DNA of 64,000 bases, from the NCBI RefSeq assembly GCF_000420025.1, contig NZ_ATUD01000015.1, forward strand, positions 1-64,000. Reading direction: 5' to 3'. Source of the stretch: Patulibacter americanus DSM 16676 (GTDB lineage: Bacteria; Actinomycetota; Thermoleophilia; Solirubrobacterales; Solirubrobacteraceae). Shown piece after piece: positions 22,908-31,620 of the stretch. A program made the translations under genes and the position numbers. The notes under the pieces were generated by a model that was given only the letters and a program-made list of their open reading frames with translations, did not search any database and was not told the origin of the DNA. The stretch's first letter is position 1; every line of letters starts with the position of its first letter.

Positions 22908-25871
22908 TCACCCCCCGAGCGCCTCGTCCAGCCGCGCCACGAAGAAGTCGGCGCTCTCGCGGGTGAAGGTGAGCGGCGGCTTGACCTTCAGGACGTTCTG
23001 GCGATCCCCCGTCGGCTGGACGATCACGCCGAGCTCGAGCATCCGGTCGCAGAGCTGGGCGGTCTCCTCGACGGCGGGCTCCAGGGTCTCCCGGTCGCGC
23101 ACCAGCTCGATGCCCTGGTAGAGGCCGCGGCCGTGGACGGCGCCGATCAGCGGGTGCTTCTCCGCCAGCCGCTCGACCTGCTCCTTCAGGTGCGCGCCGA
23201 CGACCCGCGCGTGCTCCTGCAGGCCCTCGCGCTCGAGGACGTCGAGGACGGTGACGCCGATCCGCGAGCTCAGCGTGCTGCCGCCGGCGGAGGAGAAGAA
23301 CGTGCCCTGGTCGGCGAGCGCCTGGGCGATCTCGCTCCGGGTGATGACCGCCCCGAGCGGGTGGCCGTTGCCCATCGCCTTGGCGACGGTGATGACGTCG
23401 GGCACCACGCCGTGCTCCTCGTAGCCCCAGAACCACTCGCCCTGGCGGCCGTAGCCGACCTGGACCTCGTCCGCGATGCACACGCCCCCGCCGGCGCGGA
23501 TCGCGTCGTAGACCCGCGGCAGGTAGCCCGGGGCCAGGCCGATGGCCCCCGCGTTGCCGTTGCGAGGCTCGGCGATCCACGTGCCGACCGGCGTGCCGGC
23601 CGCCGCCAGCCGCTCGATCTCGGCGACCGCGTCGCGGGCGTACGCCTCGCCCGCGTCCGGCCCGCGGTGGGTGCCGCGGTAGGCGTTGGGCAGCTCGACG
23701 GCGTGGACCCATCCGGGCCGCGTCTCCTCCGCGCGCGGGTTGTCCGAGGTCGACGTCGAGACGGCGTCCGAGGCCACGGACCACCCGTGGTAGGACTCCG
23801 TGACGCAGAGGACGTCCTCGCGTCCGGTGAACGCGCGGGTCAGGCGCAGCGCCAGGTCGACGGCCTCCGAGCCGCTGTTGACGAGCAGCACCGTGTCGAG
23901 CTCCACGGGCACCGTCTGGAGCAGCCGCTCGCTCAGCTCGGCCACCGCCGCGTAGTGGAACCGCGAGTTCGTGTTGAGCCGCCGCCACTGGTCGGCGGCC
24001 GCCGCGGCGACCTCGGGGTGCCCGTGGCCGAGCACCGTCACGTTGTTGACCATGTCGACGTAGTGCCGGCCGGTCGTGTCGATGAGGTGCTCGCGCCAGC
24101 CGCGCTCGATCCGCGGCGGGGCGGCGTAGTAGTGGCTCTGCAGCGGCGCGTAGGCGTGGACGCGGCGGTCGAGCAGCGCGTCGGCCTCCGCCGGCACCGC
24201 CGGGGCCGGGACCTGCGCCGGCAGCCCCAGCAGCGGCGCGGGGTCGAGCACCCGGGTGGCCCACGCGGGCAGCTCGCTCGCGCGGACGAACCGCGGCGGC
24301 AGGCCGTCGGCCACGAGCGCGGGCGTCGTCAGCCACAACGTGCAGTGATCCGTCGTCACGAGCGGCTCGCCCGGGGCGACGCGGACGGGGCGCGCGCCGC
24401 CGGGGTGGGCGACGTCGGCGACGTCCGCGGCCTCCGCCGCCTCGCCGGCGTCCAGGTCGAGCACGAGCGCGTGGAGCTCGCCGGTCAGCACGAGGGCGCC
24501 GCCCTCCACCGACAGGTGCCCGTCGAAGGGCGCGACCAGCGTGAGCGGCGCGCGCGTCACCAGGTCGACCCCGAGCGCGACGTTCACGGGCTCGTCGCGG
24601 CCCAGCGCCGACGCACGGGTCAGCCGCCCCTCGCCGTACGGCGTGACCACGACCCCGCCGTCCGCGTCCCGGGCGGCCGCGGTCAACGCCCGCCGCTCGA
24701 CACCGGGCCCGTCCGTCAGCCAGTCGCCGTCCCACAGCGCATCGCCGTCGTGGCCCAGCCGGACGACCGTCGGCGGCCGCGCGTCGAACGCGGGCGCCAG
24801 CGCCACGGCGTCCGGAAGGGCCGCGGGTCGCTCGACGGGGCGGCCGAGGGCCAGCCGGATCGCGGCCGTCATCGTCCCCGCGTCCTGTGCCGCCGGCACG
24901 GCGAACATCGCCCACTCGTCCTCGAGCGCGGCCGCCGCGTAGTCGTTCGTGGGGTCGACCGCGAGCTGTTCCTCGCCGCTGACCACGAGCGTCGCGCCGC
25001 GCAGCACGATCAGCGGCCACAGCGCCGCGATCTCCGCGTCGGTCAGGCCGACCTCGGCGTCGAACGCGGCGATCAGTGGCAGCACCGCGAGCGGCCGGGC
25101 GGGCTCGCGGGCGAAGACCCAACTGCACGCCACGGCGAGCTCGGCGACGCGCCAGCTGACCATCGCGTCGCCGAAGTCGATGATCCCCGACACCCGGAGC
25201 GCGCCGACCGCGCCGCGCTCGGCCACGAGGTTGTCGGCCGTCAGGTCGCCGTGCACGGGGCCGACGGGCAGGGCGTCGCGCACCGGGTCGAGCGCCCGGC
25301 GGACGCCGACCAGGGCTTCCTCCAGCCGCGCGCGCCGCTCCGGGTCCCGCACGACGTGCAGGCGCTCCGCGACGACGGCCTCGCCGCGGCGCAGGTCCCA
25401 CTGCAGCGCGCGCTGGAGCCCCGGGTGCTGCAGGCCGGCGAGCGCGACGACGACCCGGCCCGCGAGCCGCCCGACCCCCTCGAGCGTCGGACGCGCCGGG
25501 CTGCCGTGGTCCGCGAGCGGCCGGCCGGGCAGGAAGGTCAGGAGCCGGAGCCCGTGGGCGACGCCATCGATCTGAACCCCGACGACGTCCGTGCCGTCGC
25601 GGGCGGGCAAGGGACGGGGCGTCGCGTGCCCGTGCTCGGCCAGGTGGCGCATCACGAGGTTCTGGGCCGCGATCTCGGCCGGCGCGAACGCCGGGTTGCT
25701 GACCTTGAGCAGGAACCGCTCGCCGGCGTCGGTGGTCAGCAGGACGTTGCGGTCCTGCTGGCTGCCGAGCTCGACACCCGTGCCCTCCACACCGAAGTGC
25801 TCGCGCGCCCAGGCGAGCGCCTGCTGAACGGTGACGGCGGGGCGGGGCAGGCCGGTGCTGACGGGGTCCAT
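22908..25871 (-). CDS. Kinase / M23-like / phospho-lyase aminotransferase-fold fusion
   Basis: A 987-residue fusion. Residues ~1-330 are an APH-type small-molecule kinase (LLTFLPGRPLADHG, the Brenner motif VHGDLTADNL, IIDFGDAMVS). Residues ~380-530 resemble an M23/glucose-permease-type beta domain (LVAPFDGHLSVEGG). Residues ~560-987 are a class III PLP enzyme; IADEVQVGYGRQGEWFWGYE, AKAMGNGHPLGAV and LKVKPPLTFT match the ethanolamine-phosphate / phosphohydroxylysine phospho-lyase subgroup rather than plain transaminases. The fusion would phosphorylate an amino alcohol and then eliminate phosphate and ammonia. It is divergent from an Lrp regulator over an inverted repeat. Confidence 0.85.
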   Translation of the reverse strand: MDPVSTGLPRPAVTVQQALAWAREHFGVEGTGVELGSQQDRNVLLTTDAGERFLLKVSNPAFAPAEIAAQNLVMRHLAEHGHATPRPLPARDGTDVVGVQIDGVAHGLRLLTFLPGRPLADHGSPARPTLEGVGRLAGRVVVALAGLQHPGLQRALQWDLRRGEAVVAERLHVVRDPERRARLEEALVGVRRALDPVRDALPVGPVHGDLTADNLVAERGAVGALRVSGIIDFGDAMVSWRVAELAVACSWVFAREPARPLAVLPLIAAFDAEVGLTDAEIAALWPLIVLRGATLVVSGEEQLAVDPTNDYAAAALEDEWAMFAVPAAQDAGTMTAAIRLALGRPVERPAALPDAVALAPAFDARPPTVVRLGHDGDALWDGDWLTDGPGVERRALTAAARDADGGVVVTPYGEGRLTRASALGRDEPVNVALGVDLVTRAPLTLVAPFDGHLSVEGGALVLTGELHALVLDLDAGEAAEAADVADVAHPGGARPVRVAPGEPLVTTDHCTLWLTTPALVADGLPPRFVRASELPAWATRVLDPAPLLGLPAQVPAPAVPAEADALLDRRVHAYAPLQSHYYAAPPRIERGWREHLIDTTGRHYVDMVNNVTVLGHGHPEVAAAAADQWRRLNTNSRFHYAAVAELSERLLQTVPVELDTVLLVNSGSEAVDLALRLTRAFTGREDVLCVTESYHGWSVASDAVSTSTSDNPRAEETRPGWVHAVELPNAYRGTHRGPDAGEAYARDAVAEIERLAAAGTPVGTWIAEPRNGNAGAIGLAPGYLPRVYDAIRAGGGVCIADEVQVGYGRQGEWFWGYEEHGVVPDVITVAKAMGNGHPLGAVITRSEIAQALADQGTFFSSAGGSTLSSRIGVTVLDVLEREGLQEHARVVGAHLKEQVERLAEKHPLIGAVHGRGLYQGIELVRDRETLEPAVEETAQLCDRMLELGVIVQPTGDRQNVLKVKPPLTFTRESADFFVARLDEALGG

Positions 25872-25955
25872 GGGTCTCCGGGCGGTCGTGCGGGGGCGTC
25901 GGAGGGGACGACGCGCGTCGCCGCTGATCGTAGGGCACCCACGCCGTATCGCCAA

Positions 25956-25993
25956 CGAATCTGCAGCGATTCCGCCGCGGAACTGCGGATTCG
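25956..25993. promoter_or_regulatory. Inverted repeat, probable Lrp-type operator
   Basis: Two 11-nt arms, CGAATCTGCAG (25956-25966) and CTGCGGATTCG (25983-25993), are complementary at 10 of 11 positions with a 16-nt centre. The centre itself contains a near-palindrome (TTCCGCCGCGGAA). It lies between the divergent phospho-lyase fusion (start 25871) and the Lrp regulator (start 26023), 30 nt before the latter. Confidence 0.55.
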
Positions 25994-26022
25994 TCCGCCT
26001 TGAGCGCCGTCATACTGCGGGG

Positions 26023-26493
26023 ATGGCCCCCGACGACCGCCCCGACGACGGCCTCGACGCGATCGACCGCCGGCTCCTGACGCTCCTGCAGGAGGACGGC
26101 CGGCTGCCGTACTCCGACCTGGCGGCGGACACCGGGCTCTCCTCCGGCGCGGCGCGCGCCCGGGTGCTGCGGCTGCAGGAGCGCGGGATCCTGCGCATCG
26201 TCGGCGTAACCGATCCGCTCGAGCTCGGGTACCGCAGCATGGCCATGCTGGCCGTCTCCGTGGAGGGGGACGTCGACGCGGTGGCCGACGCCCTCGGCGC
26301 GCTCGACGCCGTCATCTACCTCGTCGTGGCGGCCGGGTCGGCGGACCTCCTCGTCGAGGTGATCGCGCCCGACACCGACGCCCTCTACGACGTGGTCAAC
26401 CGGCAGATCCGGACGGTGCCGGGCGTGCGGGGCATCGAGACGTACTCCTACTACCGCACCCACACGCACCGGTTCACCTGGGGCACCCGCTAG
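26023..26493 (+). CDS. Lrp/AsnC-family transcriptional regulator
   Basis: A 156-residue regulator. The N-terminal helix-turn-helix reads LDAIDRRLLTLLQEDGRL followed by AADTGLSSGAARARVLRLQERGIL. The C-terminal ~85 residues form the RAM sensing domain (MAMLAVSVEGDVDAVADAL, ADLLVEVIAPDTDALYDVV, RGIETYSYYRTH). Lrp proteins sense amino acids or related amines. It is divergent from the kinase/phospho-lyase fusion and convergent with the deacetylase gene, whose stop codon overlaps its own. The fusion gene is the most likely target. Confidence 0.9.
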   Translation: MAPDDRPDDGLDAIDRRLLTLLQEDGRLPYSDLAADTGLSSGAARARVLRLQERGILRIVGVTDPLELGYRSMAMLAVSVEGDVDAVADALGALDAVIYLVVAAGSADLLVEVIAPDTDALYDVVNRQIRTVPGVRGIETYSYYRTHTHRFTWGTR

Positions 26494-27605
26494 TCGACCC
26501 CGAGCGCCCGCACGACCTCCTCGGCCTGCGCGATCGCCTCCTCCTGCCAGGGTCGCAGCGCGTGGGCGGGCGAGTGCTCGAAGCCGACGGCGAACGGGTC
26601 GACGACCCCCGTCGGCCGGCCCGAGAGCGCCTCGAGCACCGCGAGCGCGCAGAAGGGCGCGTGGACCGGCGAGTAGCCGCCCTCGTGGGTGAGCACGAGG
26701 TGACCGTCGCAGACCTCGGTCGCGATCTCGACGAGCCGCGCGGCCATCAGGCCGAAGCCCTCCGAGCCGACCGTCATGCACCCCAGCGGGTCCAGGGGAC
26801 TGGCGTCGAACCCGCTGCAGACCATGATCAGCTCGGGCGCGAACGCCGCGATCGCCGGGGCCACCACGCGGTCGATCGCCGCGAGGTACGCGCCGTTCCC
26901 GGAGCCTGCGGGCAGCGGCACGTTGATGCAGGAGCCCTCCGCGCCCGGGCCGCCGGTCTCGGACACGTCGCCGCTGTCCTGCGGGAACAGCCGCTCCTGG
27001 TGCAGCGAGATCGTGAGCACGTCCGGGTCGTCCCAGTAGATGGACTGGGCGCCGTTGCCGTGGTGCACGTCGTAGTCGACGATCGCCACGCGGCGGGTCC
27101 CGTATGTCGCCCGCGCGTGCTCGATCGCCACCGCCACGTTGTTGAACAGGCAGTAGCCCATGCCGGTCTCGGCGACGGCGTGGTGCCCGGGCGGCCGCAC
27201 GAGGGCGTAGGCGTTGTCCGCGGCGCCCGTGAGCACGTGGTCCGTCGCGGCGATCGTGCCACCGGCCGCCAAGGCCGCGATCTCGTACGAGCCGGGGCCG
27301 AACGGCGTGGTACCGTCGCCGCCGTCGCCGCCCGCACCGTCGCTCTCGGCCTTGATGCGATCGACGTGCGCGGCGGTGTGCACGCGCAGCAGCTCGTCGC
27401 GCGTGGCCGGGCGGGCGCCCACCCGCGTCAGCTCGTCGAGCATCCCGGAGACCTCGATCAGGCCGGCGATGCGCGACTTGGACTGCGAGGACTCGAACGC
27501 GTGGTACGGCTGCGACATCCCGCCCGAGGGGTAGATGCCGATGTGGGTGCCGGTGTCGTGCCAGGCGTAGCGCTCGTGCCAGACGTAGCCGGTGCGACGG
27601 GTCAT
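26490..27605 (-). CDS. HDAC-like (acetylpolyamine amidohydrolase-type) deacetylase
   Basis: A 371-residue member of the histone deacetylase superfamily (class II / acetylpolyamine amidohydrolase side). Visible landmarks are LVRPPGHHAVAETGMGYCLFNN (the His-His pair), VAIVDYDVHHGNGAQ (zinc Asp and His), SGFDASPLDPLG (second zinc Asp) and a C-terminal LTHEGGYSP. It removes acetyl groups from amines, probably acetylated polyamines or related compounds, using zinc. Its ATG overlaps the symporter stop (ATGA), so uptake and deacetylation are translationally coupled. LacI-type control is likely from 29564. Confidence 0.9.
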   Translation of the reverse strand: MTRRTGYVWHERYAWHDTGTHIGIYPSGGMSQPYHAFESSQSKSRIAGLIEVSGMLDELTRVGARPATRDELLRVHTAAHVDRIKAESDGAGGDGGDGTTPFGPGSYEIAALAAGGTIAATDHVLTGAADNAYALVRPPGHHAVAETGMGYCLFNNVAVAIEHARATYGTRRVAIVDYDVHHGNGAQSIYWDDPDVLTISLHQERLFPQDSGDVSETGGPGAEGSCINVPLPAGSGNGAYLAAIDRVVAPAIAAFAPELIMVCSGFDASPLDPLGCMTVGSEGFGLMAARLVEIATEVCDGHLVLTHEGGYSPVHAPFCALAVLEALSGRPTGVVDPFAVGFEHSPAHALRPWQEEAIAQAEEVVRALGVD

Positions 27606-29137
27606 AGGGCGGGCTCCAGGTTGGGGGATGCGGAGGGCGAGGGCGGACCGCCCGCGCCGGCGGGGGACTCGGCGTCGACGCTCGCGAAGAGCTCGTCCAC
27701 GCGGCGGCGCTCGGCCTCGGGCGTCGGCACGAGGTACGCGCAGGCGACGTAGAGGGCGAGGTTGACGATCAGCCCGACGACGCCGGCCGTGAGGCCCTCG
27801 AGGCCGGGGATCGAGGTCGGGTACTGCCACTGCAGGATCGCGGCCGTGAGGAAGCCGCCGATCATCGAGACCGTCGCGGCGGTCGCGTTGCCGCGGCGCC
27901 AGAAGATCCCGAGGAACAGCGTCGGTGCGAGCTGCGAGATGCCGGCGTAGGAGATCATCGCCAGCTCCACGAGCCCGGAGCTCGTGCGGGCGGTCGACAC
28001 AGCGAAGATCGCCGAGAGCAGCACGAACAGCGCGACCGCGACCTGCCCGACGCGCGGGCTGTCGATGCGGCGCCGGCGGATCACGCCGACGATGTCGTTG
28101 GCGGTCTGCGCGCCGAGGGCCTGCAGGTTGGCGCCGACGTTGCCCATCGTCGCCGCGACGACGCAGACGCCGGCGATCGTGACCGCGACGGGGCCGATGG
28201 CGTCCGCGACGAGGAAGAAGACGGCGTCCGGCGCCTCGGCCACCCCCGGGAGGGTCGACGCGGCGATCGCCATCAGGCAGATCGCGGAGCCGAAGACGAA
28301 CATGAGCGGTGCGGCGCGGACCGCGGCGCGCTTGATCGTCTCGGGGCCCTTCGACGCGAAGAGACGCACGAAGATGTCGGGCCAGCACCAACCGCCGAGC
28401 GTGCCCGTGAGCACCAGCGAGAAGTAGTAGAGCGCGCCGGTCGCGCTGCCCGGTCCGGGGATGGTGAAGAACGACTCCTCCGGCCGGCCGAAGCCGTGCC
28501 CGTTCGTGAGCAGCCAGGTCACCATGCCGAGCAGCAGCAGCGTGCCGAGCACGTAGGCGACGAGGCCCTGGACCATGTCCGAGATCACGAGGCCGCGGGC
28601 GCCCATCCGGACCGTCCACAGCTGGCGGAGCACGATCACGGCGATGCCGATGTAGACCGCGTCGGACGCGTCGACCCGCCCGAAGGAGAGGTACGAGAAG
28701 ACGAGCGTGAGCGACTGCATCCCGAGGACGATCCACGGGAACGACGCGACGATCCCGATGATCGCGGCGACGACGCGCACGGTGGTCGAGGAGTAGCGCA
28801 GGCCGAGCAGGTCGGCCTGGCTGCGGAGGTCGTGCTCGCGGCCCCACACGTGCACGGGGCGCGCGAGGAAGTACATGAGGACGACGGCCAGCAGCGAGTA
28901 CGGGACGAAGTAGAACCCGATGACCCCGGACGCCGCGGCGAGCCCGGCGAACGAGATGAACATCGTGCCCGGGTACCACGTGTTGACGAACGCCATCATC
29001 GAGAACCAGGGCCCGAAGGACCGGGCCGCGGTGGCGTACTGGCTGAAGGTCTCGCCGGAGCGCTTCGTGCGCTCGAGGACGACGACGATCACGACGAAGA
29101 GCAGCGCGACGCCGCCGTAGCCGAGGACCATGCTCAT
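27602..29137 (-). CDS. Sodium:solute symporter (SSS family)
   Basis: A 511-residue transporter with about 13 membrane helices. Family marks are ETFSQYATAARSFGPWFSMM near the N-terminus, NTWYPGTMFISFAGLAAASG, LTGTLGGWCWPDIFVRLFASK and GGFLTAAILQWQYPT. The substrate is not evident; coupling to an HDAC-like deacetylase and the nearby amino-alcohol enzyme suggests an amine or acylated amine. It follows a small two-pass protein with a 4-nt overlap, the usual two-component arrangement for this transporter branch. Confidence 0.9.
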   Translation of the reverse strand: MSMVLGYGGVALLFVVIVVVLERTKRSGETFSQYATAARSFGPWFSMMAFVNTWYPGTMFISFAGLAAASGVIGFYFVPYSLLAVVLMYFLARPVHVWGREHDLRSQADLLGLRYSSTTVRVVAAIIGIVASFPWIVLGMQSLTLVFSYLSFGRVDASDAVYIGIAVIVLRQLWTVRMGARGLVISDMVQGLVAYVLGTLLLLGMVTWLLTNGHGFGRPEESFFTIPGPGSATGALYYFSLVLTGTLGGWCWPDIFVRLFASKGPETIKRAAVRAAPLMFVFGSAICLMAIAASTLPGVAEAPDAVFFLVADAIGPVAVTIAGVCVVAATMGNVGANLQALGAQTANDIVGVIRRRRIDSPRVGQVAVALFVLLSAIFAVSTARTSSGLVELAMISYAGISQLAPTLFLGIFWRRGNATAATVSMIGGFLTAAILQWQYPTSIPGLEGLTAGVVGLIVNLALYVACAYLVPTPEAERRRVDELFASVDAESPAGAGGPPSPSASPNLEPAL

Positions 29138-29361
29138 CGGTCCTCGCCCCCGGCGTCGAGGTGGTGGATCAGCGCCACGCTGAGGACGACCGCCAGGCCG
29201 GCGAGCAGGAAGTAGGCGAGGCTGATCGTCGCGTTCCCGTCGGCGAGCCACCACTGGATCGGCGGGAAGAGGAGCACCACGGCGTCGAGGACGCCGATGG
29301 CGACCATGGCGCGCTGGGTGCGTGGCGGGCGGCGGCGGGTGGGTGGGGCGTCAGGGGGCAT
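29134..29361 (-). CDS. Small two-pass membrane protein (DUF3311-like), symporter partner
   Basis: A 75-residue protein. A basic proline-rich start (TRRRPPRTQR) is followed by two membrane helices (about 18-38 and 47-65), with the FPPIQWWLADGN loop between them and a short acidic end. Small proteins like this (DUF3311) commonly precede SSS-family transporters. The ATG overlap with the next gene and the shared promoter region support a complex with the symporter. It is the first gene of the operon controlled from the 29.4-29.6 kb intergenic region. An alternative start is Met19. Confidence 0.75.
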   Translation of the reverse strand: MPPDAPPTRRRPPRTQRAMVAIGVLDAVVLLFPPIQWWLADGNATISLAYFLLAGLAVVLSVALIHHLDAGGEDR

Positions 29362-29449
29362 GGCGGGTCTCCGGGCGGGGCCGCGGGGCGCGGCGGACGG
29401 GGCGCTGATGCGCCGTGCTGGTGCGGCGCTGGCGCGCCTTGTGGGCTGG

Positions 29450-29467
29450 GCCCGGAACGTTCCGGGC
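29450..29467. promoter_or_regulatory. Perfect 18-bp palindrome, LacI-type operator
   Basis: GCCCGGAACGTTCCGGGC reads identically on both strands. The central CpG flanked by short symmetric arms is the standard layout of LacI/GalR-family operators. It is located in the 202-nt gap between the divergent symporter operon (start 29361) and the LacI-family gene (start 29564), so one bound dimer could repress both. Confidence 0.7.
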
Positions 29468-29563
29468 AACCCGCGGCACAGAGTGCCCGCTGTCACGCAC
29501 CGTGTCAACCCCGGATCGCGGCGGACCGCGCCGCCGACCCCCCGGCCGTACGATGCGACGGCG

Positions 29564-30583
29564 ATGTCCCGGTCCCGCGTCACCATCGTCGACCTCGCGC
29601 GCGAGCTCGGGATCTCGAAGACGACGGTCTCCGACGCGCTGCAGGGTCGGGGCCAGGTGGCGGACGCGACGCGCGAGCGGGTCCGCGCCGCGGCGGAGCG
29701 CCTGGGCTACGTCCAGAACCGGGCCGCCCGCAACCTGCGCACGAGCCGCGTCGGTGCCGTGGGGCTGCACGTGCCGCCCGTGGTGCGCGAGTTCTCCTTC
29801 TACATGGAGTTCGCCTTCGGGGCCGTGCAGGGGGCCGCGGCGCTGGACACCGACCTCGTGCTGTTCGCCCGCGACCCGGACCACACCGCCGGGCGCCCGT
29901 TCGCCGTCGACGGGGCGATCGTCGTCGACCCGCTCCCGGACGACCCGATCGTCCGCCGGCTCAAGCAGCAGGGCGTGCCCGTCGTGACCGTCGGGCGCTG
30001 CCTCGGGGACGACCCGCCCGTGGTCGACGCGACGATCGAGGCGACGCACTCCGCCCGGGCCCGCGAGGTCCTCGACGACCTGTGGGCCGCGGGACGCCGA
30101 CGCCCCGCGTTCCTCGGCTCGGACGCGCTGTTCTTCTCGTCCTGGGCGTTCGACGTGCGCGCCGCCTACCTCGGCTGGTGCGCCGACCGCGACGTGGAGC
30201 CGCGCCTGGACGACGTCGCCGTCACCGCCGGCCCCGACGAGGTCCGCCGCACCGTGGAGGAGCTCGTCGACGCGCCGGGGGTCGACGCCCTCGTGTGCGC
30301 GCCCCAGGGCTTCGCCGGCCGCGCCCGCGGCATCCTCGCCGCGACGGGCCGCGACGTCACCGCCGGCTTCGACCTCGTCTCGCTCGTCGGGGACCCCGCG
30401 ACGGAGCTCGGCGACCCCGCCATCACCGTCGTCGATCCCACCCCGTTCGCGTTCGGCGAGGAGGCCGCGGCGCTGCTGGGCGAGGTGCTCGCGGGCACGA
30501 CGGGGGGCCCCGTCGCGCGGTTCCACGAGGCGCGGATCCGCCAGTCCGACGCGCTGGCCGCGGCGCTGGGGCGCGCGGACTGA
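29564..30583 (+). CDS. LacI-family transcriptional regulator
   Basis: A 339-residue repressor. Residues 5-60 are the LacI helix-turn-helix and hinge: TIVDLARELGISKTTVSDAL, then RVRAAAERLGYVQNRAARNLR. The rest is a periplasmic-binding-protein-like sensor (GAIVVDPLPDDPIVRRLKQ, VPVVTVGR, RRRPAFLGSDALFF, DLVSLVGDPATEL). The arrangement divergent from the symporter/deacetylase operon, with a perfect palindrome between them, marks that operon as its target. The inducer is presumably the imported compound. I chose the ATG that places the HTH at the usual distance from the N-terminus. Confidence 0.92.
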   Translation: MSRSRVTIVDLARELGISKTTVSDALQGRGQVADATRERVRAAAERLGYVQNRAARNLRTSRVGAVGLHVPPVVREFSFYMEFAFGAVQGAAALDTDLVLFARDPDHTAGRPFAVDGAIVVDPLPDDPIVRRLKQQGVPVVTVGRCLGDDPPVVDATIEATHSARAREVLDDLWAAGRRRPAFLGSDALFFSSWAFDVRAAYLGWCADRDVEPRLDDVAVTAGPDEVRRTVEELVDAPGVDALVCAPQGFAGRARGILAATGRDVTAGFDLVSLVGDPATELGDPAITVVDPTPFAFGEEAAALLGEVLAGTTGGPVARFHEARIRQSDALAAALGRAD

Positions 30584-30598
30584 GGGATCGGGACCGGG

Positions 30599-30633
30599 GA
30601 CGCCGACGGGCAGCGTTCCGCCCGGGCGGCGTC
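30599..30633 (+). terminator. Possible terminator after the LacI gene
   Basis: Arms GACGCCG (30599-30605) and CGGCGTC (30627-30633) are perfectly complementary, with a shorter inner GGGC/GCCC pair in the loop. It begins 16 nt after the regulator stop. No U-tract is present. Confidence 0.4.
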
Positions 30634-30678
30634 TTCCGGCGGCGTGGGAGGGCGCCCCGAAGCGGGTAGCCGGGGCCC

Positions 30679-31092
30679 ATGACGTCCTCCTCCCCCGTCC
30701 CCGACGGCTTCGCGCCCCTGCCCGACGCCGGCGCCTTCGTCGACCACGTCGGACCCGTCTTCGTGCGCGAGGCGGACGGCGTCGTCGGGGTGCGCGTCGA
30801 GGACCGGCACCTCAACGCCGCGGGCACGGCGATGGGCGGGTTCCTCGCCACCCTCGTCGACGTCTCGATCGGCCGGGCGGTCCGGGCGAACGCGGACGGC
30901 GAGGCCGCCGTCGCCACCGTGTCGCTGACCACGGACTACCTCAAGCCCGGGCCGGCCGGCGCGTGGCTCGAGGCCCGCTGCGAGGTCGAGCGCCTCGGCG
31001 GCAGCCTGGCGTTCGTCGACTGCTCGCTGCGCGCGGACGACGACGAGATCGTGCGGGCGCGCGCCGTCTTCGCGGTGCGCACCGAGGACTGA
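30679..31092 (+). CDS. PaaI-like hotdog-fold thioesterase
   Basis: A 137-residue single hotdog domain. The central helix region HLNAAGTAMGGFLATLVDVSIGRAV is typical of PaaI/4HBT thioesterases, with the catalytic Asp in LVDVS. TVSLTTDYLKPGPAG forms the following strand. Enzymes of this family hydrolyse acyl-CoA or aromatic acyl-CoA thioesters. It appears monocistronic, between the LacI gene and a small GNAT-like gene. The substrate is unknown. Confidence 0.88.
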   Translation: MTSSSPVPDGFAPLPDAGAFVDHVGPVFVREADGVVGVRVEDRHLNAAGTAMGGFLATLVDVSIGRAVRANADGEAAVATVSLTTDYLKPGPAGAWLEARCEVERLGGSLAFVDCSLRADDDEIVRARAVFAVRTED

Positions 31093-31214
31093 AGGGCCGA
31101 CGAGGCCCCGTACGTGCGGCGCCGGCCCGGCCCGTCCCGGGGTAAGGCCTCGGCGCCGCCGATCCGCACCGTTCGCCCGATGTGGGACGGGGCGCCGCAG
31201 GCCAGGATCGACGC

Positions 31215-31559
31215 ATGGTCTTCCGCTCGTCCCGTCCCACCGGCCGCCGCCTTCCCGACGCGCAGGGCCCGCTCGAGCTGCGGGCCGCCCTGCCCGCCGA
31301 CGGCGCCGCGCTCCGTACGGTCGCCCAGCGCGACAGCCGTGCGCTCCCGGAGGGCCCGCTGTTGCTCGCCGAGGTCGCCGGCATCCCGATCGCCGCGATC
31401 GCCACCCGCACCGGAGAGACGGTCGCCGACCCGTTCTGGCCGACGACGGCCGCGGTCGCCGCGCTGCGCGACGCGGCGGGCGACGTGCGGCCGGAGCGCC
31501 CGGGCCCGCGGGGGCGCCGGGCGGCGCGCGGCGTGCTGCGCCGCCGCCTGTCCCACTGA
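31215..31559 (+). CDS. Small protein resembling an N-terminal GNAT half-domain
   Basis: A 114-residue basic protein. The stretch ELRAALPADGAALRTVAQRDS, then LLLAEVAGIPIAAIATRTGETVADPF, resembles the first strands and helix of GNAT acetyltransferases, including the AEVxGxPVAA strand. The acetyl-CoA binding loop (Q/RxxGxG/A) is missing, and the protein ends in a basic tail. Similar short proteins occur in actinobacteria without a known function. It could be a specialised domain or a decayed acetyltransferase. Confidence 0.55.
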   Translation: MVFRSSRPTGRRLPDAQGPLELRAALPADGAALRTVAQRDSRALPEGPLLLAEVAGIPIAAIATRTGETVADPFWPTTAAVAALRDAAGDVRPERPGPRGRRAARGVLRRRLSH

Positions 31560-31620
31560 GCGCCACGGGGCCATTGGGGCGAACGTGCCCCCCCCCCGCG
31601 GCCGTGGCACTCGGCAGAGC

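Noticed and set aside
22864-26781. A 1305-codon minus-strand open frame over the fusion gene and the Lrp gene
   Set aside because: Its translation is low-complexity and the recognisable domains are in another frame (22908-25871), so it is a shadow.
31588-31597. A run of ten C residues, possibly a phase-variable tract
   Set aside because: It lies between genes, outside any coding frame or obvious promoter, so slippage has no visible consequence.
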